Origin: Anaerolineaceae bacterium UBA6107
Lineage (GTDB): Bacteria; Chloroflexota; Anaerolineae; Anaerolineales; Anaerolineaceae
Direction: 5' to 3'
Assembly: GCA_002428455.1 (NCBI GenBank)
Contig: DIWL01000015.1
Location: forward strand, 26,831 to 34,773
Length of the DNA stretch: 7,943 bases
Positions 1 to 4,941 of the stretch are shown piece by piece; within the stretch, counting starts at the first letter, position 1, and every line of letters starts with the position of its first letter. A program made the translations under genes and the position numbers. The notes beneath the pieces are model-generated. The model ran no database searches. It was not told the origin of the DNA and was given only the letters and a program-made list of their open reading frames with translations.

Positions 1-161
1 GCGCCTGCCTCAACGAAGCGTTGCGCCTGTTCCAGCGCAGCCCGCACCGTTTCAACATGCGAGATCAATCCATCCCCCGAAAAACTGTCCGGGGTGACGT
101 TGATGATGCCCATCACCCAGGTTTTCCTGCCGAATTCGAGAGGTGCAAGACTAAAGTTCAC
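1..161 (-). CDS. folP: Dihydropteroate synthase, N-terminal part (runs off left edge)
   Basis: Dihydropteroate synthase condenses p-aminobenzoate with 6-hydroxymethyl-dihydropterin pyrophosphate, the product of the upstream FolK, in cytoplasmic folate synthesis. Only 53 complete codons are in the window. Residues 18-31 read GIINVTPDSFSGDG, the first DHPS signature of the pterin-binding TIM barrel, whose Asn and Asp help bind substrate. It is followed by a helix ending VEAGA, as expected for the family. I chose a GTG start at 161 because AAAGGCGGG lies a few bases upstream and because the residues before the signature fit a normal DHPS N-terminus. The internal ATG at codon 17 would start inside the first beta strand. 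The gene overlaps the end of folK by 11 bp, which suggests translational coupling. The rest of the gene, with the remaining pterin and pABA sites, lies outside the window. Confidence 0.93.
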   Translation of the reverse strand, partial: MNFSLAPLEFGRKTWVMGIINVTPDSFSGDGLISHVETVRAALEQAQRFVEAG

Positions 162-663
162 GATTCCCGCCTTTGAACGGAGTGAATTTTTCAATGCCGG
201 TTTGATCCACCTGCTGCAGGAGTGACTCCACCGGTAATTGGTTGTTTGGCAGGATGATTCCCGGGGAAATTTCCGCCAGGGGCACCAGCACAAACGCCCG
301 TTCAAGCATGCGCGGATGCGGTACCTGCAGGCGGTTGTAATTGATGACGCGGTCGCCATACAACAGGATATCCAGGTCGATGATGCGCGGGCCGTAACGC
401 ACTGTCTCGCGGCGCCCCATGAGTCTTTCGATGGCTTTGAGTTCGTATAGAAGATTCATCGGCGCAAGTGAGGTGTTGCCCTTTATTACCTGGTTGAGGA
501 AGCGTGGCTGGTCGACGACCCCCCAGGGTGGTGTTTCGTATATGCTCGAAGCAGCGCTGATCTCCACTAGCTCACTCATCAGCTCTGCGGCGCGTACCAG
601 GTTGCCTGGACGGTCGCCCAGGTTGCTGCCGAGCGCGATGTGAACGACCTCATCCTTGCTCAT
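151..663 (-). CDS. folK: 2-amino-4-hydroxy-6-hydroxymethyldihydropteridine pyrophosphokinase (HPPK)
   Basis: The 170-residue product matches the usual HPPK length of about 160-170. HPPK transfers pyrophosphate from ATP to 6-hydroxymethyl-7,8-dihydropterin, the step before FolP in cytoplasmic folate synthesis. Visible motifs are the N-terminal LGSNLGDR (residues 11-18), YETPPWG (42-48), QPRFLN (52-57), the ATP-binding loop region RLMGRRETVRYGPR, the signature GPRIIDLDILLY (91-102) whose two Asp (D97 and D99, give or take one) bind Mg2+, and VPHPRMLERAFVLVPLAEI (about 114-132). The ATG start at 663 lies 13 bp after the homoserine dehydrogenase stop, and the stop codon lies inside the start of folP. 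No folB (dihydroneopterin aldolase) or folE is visible, so earlier steps must be encoded elsewhere or beyond the left edge. The identification is secure. Confidence 0.96.
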   Translation of the reverse strand: MSKDEVVHIALGSNLGDRPGNLVRAAELMSELVEISAASSIYETPPWGVVDQPRFLNQVIKGNTSLAPMNLLYELKAIERLMGRRETVRYGPRIIDLDILLYGDRVINYNRLQVPHPRMLERAFVLVPLAEISPGIILPNNQLPVESLLQQVDQTGIEKFTPFKGGNREL

Positions 664-676
664 CGTTTCACTTGTT

Positions 677-1708
677 TCATCCCCCGCGCGCAGCGTTGAT
701 CAGGTCGGCGAGCAGCCCGTAAGCTGTCGTATCGGGTCCGGGGTTGCTTTCCAGAATGCCCAATCCGGGCAGCGTGTCGAGCTCAAACTGAACGAAAGAG
801 CTGGTACCGTTGATGCTGTACAGCGGACTGCGCGGACTCACACGTTGCGGCGCCACCTTCGCCTCCATGCGGCCGTCCATGCGCCTGGCGGAGCAGACCA
901 GTTTCCAGCGTTCACCTGCTTGCAGGGCATCCTGGATCATCTCCCGGGTGACGCCGCGAATGCCCTCGCGCTCCACCTGGTCGGGTTTCAAGGATTTGCC
1001 CATCAGCACGGTTGCTAGGGCTGCCACCTTGATGGCGGCATCCCAGCCGTCAATATCGGCGCTTGGATCGGTTTCCGTTATGCCAATCGATCTTCCATAT
1101 TCGACCGCTTCGTCAAATGTTCTGCCGTTTTCCATCATCTCCAGCAGCAGGTTTGTACAGGAGTTGAGAATGCCAAAGAACCCCTTCAACTCCACCGCAG
1201 GGAGTGGACCGCGGAAAAGGGAGAAGATCGGTGCGCCGTCCATCACTGCGGATTCAAACAGGAATCGCACGCCCTTTTCACGTGCAATTGTGGACAAGGT
1301 GTCATACGCATGCACCACCGGGCCTTTGTTGGCGGTGATTCCGTGCATTCCCTGGGCGAGCGCGGCGCGCAGGTGATCAGCAGCGGGTTGACCGGTATGG
1401 TGGTTAACCGGAGAGTTCTCGAACAGCACATCTGCCGGTACGTTTTCTATGAAGTTGATGATCGAGCCGGGATACGGCTGGGTGGAAAGCTGACCGAGAT
1501 CGCCCCCTGATTTGGAGATTTGCAAGGCGGCGGTCACATCGATCCCGGCGGGATCGATCGCCATGCCATGATGCAAAGTGGCAATACCGACAATGCGGGT
1601 GCTGAAGCCGTGTTCTGCCCGTAATATTTCCTGTTTTGTTTCAAGCAGTTTTGCCAAAGCCTGTCCGACGTTGCCAAATCCGATCAGCGCCAGCCTGAAT
1701 TCTTTCAC
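677..1708 (-). CDS. hom: Homoserine dehydrogenase, short form without ACT domain
   Basis: Homoserine dehydrogenase reduces aspartate semialdehyde to homoserine with NAD(P)H, feeding threonine and methionine synthesis. The 343-residue protein begins with a Rossmann nucleotide-binding motif, ALIGFGNVGQAL (about 8-19). It has the family TANKGPVV segment (125-132, K128), a catalytic-domain stretch GILNSCTNLLLEMM (179-192), and a DPSADIDGWDAAIKVAALA region (214-232) holding the conserved catalytic Asp/Lys pair (D223 and K227). The segment ESAVMDGAPIFSL (152-164) replaces the more familiar E-S/A-V-GGG-IP version, which suggests a divergent subfamily. The protein ends shortly after GPDTTAYGLLADL, so the C-terminal regulatory ACT domain of longer enzymes is absent, and threonine feedback through ACT is not expected. 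The start is GTG at 1708 with AAGGAGAGATC immediately upstream, 25 bp after murI. A related homoserine-dehydrogenase-fold oxidoreductase with another substrate cannot be fully excluded. Confidence 0.85.
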   Translation of the reverse strand: MKEFRLALIGFGNVGQALAKLLETKQEILRAEHGFSTRIVGIATLHHGMAIDPAGIDVTAALQISKSGGDLGQLSTQPYPGSIINFIENVPADVLFENSPVNHHTGQPAADHLRAALAQGMHGITANKGPVVHAYDTLSTIAREKGVRFLFESAVMDGAPIFSLFRGPLPAVELKGFFGILNSCTNLLLEMMENGRTFDEAVEYGRSIGITETDPSADIDGWDAAIKVAALATVLMGKSLKPDQVEREGIRGVTREMIQDALQAGERWKLVCSARRMDGRMEAKVAPQRVSPRSPLYSINGTSSFVQFELDTLPGLGILESNPGPDTTAYGLLADLINAARGG

Positions 1709-1733
1709 GATCTCTCCTTGTCAATGCCTCAGC

Positions 1734-2561
1734 TCAAGCCAGGTCGACCACGGTGCCGTCCTGCCAGGTTACCTGTTTTACCGGGCGTTTTTCGTTGATA
1801 AGTTGCCGCAATATTTTTTGAAACGAACCGGCTTCACCGGAAGTGATGTACTTTGTCACAGACCTGCGTTTGCCATCTGCCAGAAGACCATGCGCTTCCA
1901 GCATGCGGCGGGTTTGCCGGGCGATGGCGGGAGCCGGGTCGATCACGCGCACATCGGGTCCAACGATGCTTTGGATGAGTGGAATCACAAATGGATAGTG
2001 GGTGCAACCCATTACGATGGTATCCACCCCGGCAGCCAGCATGGGATCAATGGCTTTTTCCAGGATGAGGCGGGTCTGGCCTCCGGTCAGGTCTCCTTTT
2101 TCCACCTGCGCGACCAGTCCTGGACAGGGGTCCTCGAGCACGATCACATCCCGGGCGAAGCGCTCGACCACGGATGCATACATGTCGGTGTGAAAGGTGG
2201 CTTCCGTCGCCAGCACACCCACCCGGCCGCTGAGACTCTGTTCTGCGGCGGGTTTAACGGCTGGCTCCATGCCGACAAACGGAACATCCGGGTATTCTTC
2301 GCGCAAGGAACTCAGCGATGCCACCGAGGCGGTGTTGCAGGCGACCACGATCAGGCGCGCTCCAAGTTCAAGCAAGTAGCGCGTGATGCCGTGAGAAAAC
2401 GCGCGCACCTCTTCGATCTGCCGGCTGCCGTAGGGCACATGCGCCTGGTCGGCGAAGTAGTACACCGGTTGTGCCGGAAGGAGGGCGCGGATCTCGCGCA
2501 AAACGCTCAAACCGCCCACGCCAGAATCGAATATGCCGATCGGATTTTTATTCATGCTCAC
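1734..2561 (-). CDS. murI: Glutamate racemase
   Basis: Glutamate racemase interconverts L- and D-glutamate and supplies D-Glu for peptidoglycan precursors in the cytoplasm. The protein is about 273-275 residues, normal for the family. It opens with PIGIFDSGVGGLSVL (7-21) and continues with YYFADQAHVPYG (34-45). The first catalytic cysteine is in VACNTAS (C75), and the second is in MGCTHYPF (C186). Both proton-transfer cysteines are present, as is the DPAPAIA segment near 208-214. The start is either GTG at 2561 or ATG at 2555; the two differ by two residues and the Shine-Dalgarno evidence does not decide. The gene begins 9 to 15 bp after the amidotransferase-like hydrolase gene and ends 25 bp before homoserine dehydrogenase. 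It is therefore an internal gene of a minus-strand operon. Confidence 0.96.
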   Translation of the reverse strand: MSMNKNPIGIFDSGVGGLSVLREIRALLPAQPVYYFADQAHVPYGSRQIEEVRAFSHGITRYLLELGARLIVVACNTASVASLSSLREEYPDVPFVGMEPAVKPAAEQSLSGRVGVLATEATFHTDMYASVVERFARDVIVLEDPCPGLVAQVEKGDLTGGQTRLILEKAIDPMLAAGVDTIVMGCTHYPFVIPLIQSIVGPDVRVIDPAPAIARQTRRMLEAHGLLADGKRRSVTKYITSGEAGSFQKILRQLINEKRPVKQVTWQDGTVVDLA

Positions 2562-2570
2562 CCGGTAATT

Positions 2571-3287
2571 TTATCTCTGCGCCGCAGCAATAAATGCCTT
2601 GAAGATACTGAAGTGATGCTCAATTTTCACGAGGGTTTCAGGGTGCCATTGCACACCGATGCAAAACTTCTTTTCAGGAAGTTCCACACCTTCTATTAAA
2701 CCATCCTTCGCCCGGGCTGTCACTCTCAAACCGGGGGCAAGTTCCATGATCGCCTGGTGGTGCCGGCTGTTCACCCGCAGGCTGGTCAACCCAGTGATCC
2801 CGGCCAGGCTTGTGCCTGGCAGGATCTCCACATCGTGCACAAGATACCCCGGATCTTTTGCATCAGGCTGGTCGTGCACAATGCGGGTGTTGAACTGGCT
2901 GGCAATATCCGTGTAGAGGGTTCCGCCTAGGGCGGCATTCAGCATCTGGCAACCGCGGCAAATTCCCAGCAGCGGGAGATCATCTTTTACAGCATGTGCA
3001 ACCAGCACTTTTTCCAGGGAATCACGTAATTCAGATCTGTTTTTCGACCAGCCGTCGTCCCGGGTGCTATAAAGGGCGGGGTTAATGTCTCCACCACCAG
3101 AAAGCAGGACCCCATCCAGGCGGTCGAGCAGGGCGGGCAGCTCAGTGAGGGAGAATTCGTTCGGGATCAGCACCGGCAAACCACCGGTGCTGGCAACGGC
3201 TTTGGCGTATTCACCCAGCAGGTGGCTATCCATACGCTGGTGGGATCTGCTCCTATGGCTGGTGGTAATTCCGATCAGTGGTTTCAT
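2571..3287 (-). CDS. Class I glutamine amidotransferase-like hydrolase (peptidase C26 / gamma-glutamyl-GABA hydrolase family)
   Basis: The 238-residue protein carries a complete triad-type glutamine amidotransferase fold. GGGDINPALY (64-73) is typical of the peptidase C26 branch. The nucleophile elbow is LGICRGCQMLNAALGG (C110), and the paired His and Glu are in GVQWHPE (H215, E217); NSRHHQAI (173-180) is a further family motif. Members such as PuuD hydrolyse gamma-glutamyl amides, releasing glutamate. The exact substrate here is unknown, although the next gene is glutamate racemase, so a role in gamma-glutamyl compound turnover is a reasonable inference. There is no synthetase partner domain, so it acts as a hydrolase rather than as an amidotransferase subunit. 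I chose ATG at 3287 (MKPLIGITTS) because that is where family homology begins. The frame stays open upstream, but that extension crosses the rplS terminator and rplS itself. GGAGTG upstream is a possible, distant ribosome site. Confidence 0.9.
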   Translation of the reverse strand: MKPLIGITTSHRSRSHQRMDSHLLGEYAKAVASTGGLPVLIPNEFSLTELPALLDRLDGVLLSGGGDINPALYSTRDDGWSKNRSELRDSLEKVLVAHAVKDDLPLLGICRGCQMLNAALGGTLYTDIASQFNTRIVHDQPDAKDPGYLVHDVEILPGTSLAGITGLTSLRVNSRHHQAIMELAPGLRVTARAKDGLIEGVELPEKKFCIGVQWHPETLVKIEHHFSIFKAFIAAAQR

Positions 3288-3311
3288 AAGACTTGACACT
3301 CCGGGATAATG

Positions 3312-3349
3312 AAATAGAAAAGGGCGCAACCACGGCGTTGGTTGCACCC
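3312..3349 (-). terminator. Intrinsic terminator after rplS
   Basis: Read on the minus strand, GGGTGCAACCA and TGGTTGCGCCC form an 11-bp stem with one G-U wobble around a 6-base ACGCCG loop. A T-rich run, TTTTCTATTT, follows directly. It lies 23 bp past the rplS stop codon and about 25 bp before the start of the hydrolase gene, so it should end most rplS transcripts. Confidence 0.9.
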
Positions 3350-3372
3350 AGATGAAATCAATGTTGTACTGA

Positions 3373-3720
3373 TTAGTTAAATTTTTGCTTGAGGCGTGCG
3401 CTCTTGCCGGAGCGGTCGCGCAGGAAGTACAGGCGAGCCCGGCGAATCTGGCTGTGGCGCTCAACAACAACTTTTTCGATACGCGGAGAGCGCAGTAGAA
3501 AGGTGCGTTCCACACCGATCCCATTGCTGGCCACACGGCGGACTGTGAAGGAGGAATTGTTGCCATTGTTGTGTCTGTACAGGACCACACCTTTGAATTC
3601 CTGGATACGTTCCCGGTTGCCTTCCTTGATTTTGACATGCACGCTAACCATGTCCCCGGTGCGTAATTCAGGGATGTTGGGATTCACGGGGGCATCATAT
3701 GCTGTTAAGATATCGCTCAT
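3373..3720 (-). CDS. rplS: 50S ribosomal protein L19
   Basis: The 115-residue basic protein matches L19 in length and order of motifs. These are the N-terminal PELRTGDMVSVHVKIKEGNRERIQ region (about 18-41), FKGVVLYRH (43-51), the very conserved SFTVRRVASNGIGVER (57-72), and SPRIEKVVVERHSQIRRARLYFLR (about 78-101). L19 sits at the 30S-50S interface of the large ribosomal subunit. The ATG start at 3720 has AGGTG six bases upstream in AGCAGGTGTAAAATG. In many bacteria rplS lies with rpsP, rimM and trmD. Here none of these is adjacent, and the gene is a single transcription unit with its own promoter upstream and a terminator downstream. Confidence 0.97.
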   Translation of the reverse strand: MSDILTAYDAPVNPNIPELRTGDMVSVHVKIKEGNRERIQEFKGVVLYRHNNGNNSSFTVRRVASNGIGVERTFLLRSPRIEKVVVERHSQIRRARLYFLRDRSGKSARLKQKFN

Positions 3721-3769
3721 TTTACACCTGCTTCTTTTTGATCATGCTGCCTTCACGGCGCGAAGAAAG

Positions 3770-3797
3770 ATTATAACATGGTTTTACCACCCGACAA
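3770..3797 (-). promoter_or_regulatory. Sigma-70-type promoter for rplS
   Basis: On the minus strand a perfect TATAAT (3770-3775) lies 16 bp after TTGTCG (3792-3797), which matches the -35 consensus at four of six positions. Transcription would start near 3763, giving a leader of about 43 bases before rplS. Confidence 0.75.
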
Positions 3798-3824
3798 GAT
3801 TAAACAATGACAGATTAAACAATG
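3797..3824. repeat. 13-bp direct repeat in the rplS/ROK divergent region
   Basis: AGATTAAACAATG occurs at 3797-3809 and again at 3812-3824, with a 15-bp period. The first copy touches the -35 box of the minus-strand rplS promoter, and both lie upstream of the plus-strand kinase promoter. The placement would suit binding of a regulator, but a simple local duplication is equally possible. Confidence 0.6.
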
Positions 3825-3875
3825 CGCATTATTGGAACTTTTTCCCGCACTTTCAGACTGATGGAATGCGGTTTC

Positions 3876-3884
3876 TGGTAAAAT
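3876..3884 (+). promoter_or_regulatory. Extended -10 promoter for the ROK kinase gene
   Basis: TGGTAAAAT is an extended -10 element (TGn followed by TAAAAT). No good -35 box lies 16-18 bp upstream, which fits extended -10 promoters. A start near 3891 would leave only about 20 bases of leader, holding the AGGAGAGA ribosome site before the ATG at 3911. Confidence 0.5.
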
Positions 3885-3910
3885 CATGCCAGAAGAATAG
3901 GAGAGATCCG

Positions 3911-4834
3911 ATGGATGATATTGTTGTAGATATTGGCGGTACCCAGTTAAGGGCGGCATTATATCCATCCGAAGGTCTGCAGCCCAGGGTGTTCAAGGCC
4001 ATCCCCACCAGCGGGGAGAAACCAGCCCTTGAACGCCTTTTTGATCTGATTGAGTCCATCTGGCCGACTGACACTAAAATCAGGTGCATTGCTCTCGCCG
4101 CACCAGGCGCGTTAAACCCGACTACCGGCATTACCTATACCATCCCCAACATCCCCAATTGGAACGGACTTCACTTGTTGGAACTGGTGCAAAACAGGTT
4201 CAAGGTGGAAGTACGCCTGGGCAACGATGCCAACCTGGCAGCACTAGGCGAGTGGAAATACGGCGCGGGAGTCGGGCATCACAATCTCGTTTACCTGACC
4301 GTGAGCACCGGCCTGGGCGGCGGGATCATCGTCAATGACCAGCTGCTGGTCGGTGCGAATGGTCTGGCGGCTGAAGTAGGCCACACCACCGTGCTTCCGG
4401 GCGGACCAATGTGCGGATGCGGCTTCCCCGGGCATCTTGAAGCCATGTCTTCCGGCACCGGTATTGCGAATTTCGTTAAACGGGAACTCGCTGCGGGACG
4501 GCAATCGGTCTTCTGCAGTAACGGTGAACCGGTTGAAGCGCGGACGATCGCTGTCGCGGCGAAGGAGGGTGACGAGCTCTCCATTGAGGCGTTTAACCAG
4601 GCTGGTGAATTCCTGGGGCGGGCAATCGCTGACCTGCTGCACCTGTTTAACCCCACGATCGTTATCCTGGGCGGTAGTGTCATCAAGGCGGGTGAGTTGA
4701 TCCTGGCTCCTACCCGACGTTCGCTCAATGCAAGTGTGATCTCCCCGAGTTATCTGGAAGGCTTTACTTTGACCACCACCAATCTGGGTGACAAGGTCGT
4801 GCTGGTGGGCGCGCTTGCCCTGGCGCGCGGATGA
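3911..4834 (+). CDS. ROK-family sugar kinase (probable glucokinase)
   Basis: The 307-residue protein is a full-length single-domain ROK kinase, probably phosphorylating glucose or a related hexose with ATP in the cytoplasm. DIGGTQLRAAL (7-17) is the ATP phosphate-1 loop. GNDANLAALGE (104-114) holds the catalytic Asp (D106). STGLGGGI (132-139) is the phosphate-2/ROK signature, and AAEVGH (153-158) supplies the sugar- and zinc-contacting E155 and H158. The zinc loop reads CGCGFPGHLE (168-177), with His at the position where many ROK proteins have the third Cys. LFNPTIVILGGSV (245-257) is the adenosine-site strand. There is no N-terminal helix-turn-helix, so this is a kinase and not a ROK repressor. 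The start at 3911 is set by AGGAGAGA upstream and by the phosphate-1 loop. The frame is open upstream but there overlaps rplS antisense. Other ROK substrates such as mannose, fructose or N-acetylated hexosamines remain possible. Confidence 0.88.
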   Translation: MDDIVVDIGGTQLRAALYPSEGLQPRVFKAIPTSGEKPALERLFDLIESIWPTDTKIRCIALAAPGALNPTTGITYTIPNIPNWNGLHLLELVQNRFKVEVRLGNDANLAALGEWKYGAGVGHHNLVYLTVSTGLGGGIIVNDQLLVGANGLAAEVGHTTVLPGGPMCGCGFPGHLEAMSSGTGIANFVKRELAAGRQSVFCSNGEPVEARTIAVAAKEGDELSIEAFNQAGEFLGRAIADLLHLFNPTIVILGGSVIKAGELILAPTRRSLNASVISPSYLEGFTLTTTNLGDKVVLVGALALARG

Positions 4835-4875
4835 TCAGAAAAGTTCCTCGCGGTAGTAAATATCCTCTCTCTCCC

Positions 4876-4898
4876 TTGACAGTAAATTCAGGTAAAAT
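4876..4898 (+). promoter_or_regulatory. Possible promoter elements before the thioredoxin-DsbD-type gene
   Basis: A perfect TTGACA (4876-4881) and a TAAAAT (4893-4898, in AGGTAAAAT) lie in the 107-bp gap after the kinase gene. Their 11-bp spacing is too short for a normal pair, so at most one of them is used, each with a weak partner. Readthrough from the kinase gene is also possible, since no terminator is visible between the two genes. Confidence 0.3.
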
Positions 4899-4941
4899 TG
4901 GGAATTACTGCACACCTATTACTGGAGCAAATCCATTCACC

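Noticed and set aside
656..1376. Plus-strand open frames opposite the homoserine dehydrogenase gene.
   Set aside because: They overlap one another in different frames, show no motif, and are explained by codon structure of the minus-strand gene.
1578..2699. Long plus-strand open frame of 373 codons opposite murI.
   Set aside because: It is the antisense shadow of murI and flanking genes. The translated product has no recognisable motif, while the minus strand encodes a complete glutamate racemase.
3293..3310. Plus-strand TTGACA with a nearby GATAAT between the hydrolase gene and the rplS terminator.
   Set aside because: The spacing is only 6 bp and there is no plus-strand gene downstream for it to drive.
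3288..3638. Upstream extension of the C26 hydrolase frame (about 117 extra residues).
   Set aside because: It crosses the rplS terminator and most of rplS in another frame, has no family homology, and the family N-terminus begins exactly at the ATG at 3287.
3389..3910. Upstream extension of the ROK kinase frame.
   Set aside because: It is antisense to rplS and runs through the divergent promoter region. The ATP-binding loop begins just after the ATG at 3911, which has a good ribosome site.
4831..4941. Earlier ATG for the thioredoxin-DsbD-type gene overlapping the kinase stop codon.
   Set aside because: The extra 37 residues are not signal-like and would bury the clear signal sequence that starts at 4942. 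The ATGA overlap with the kinase stop is tempting, but no ribosome site supports it.
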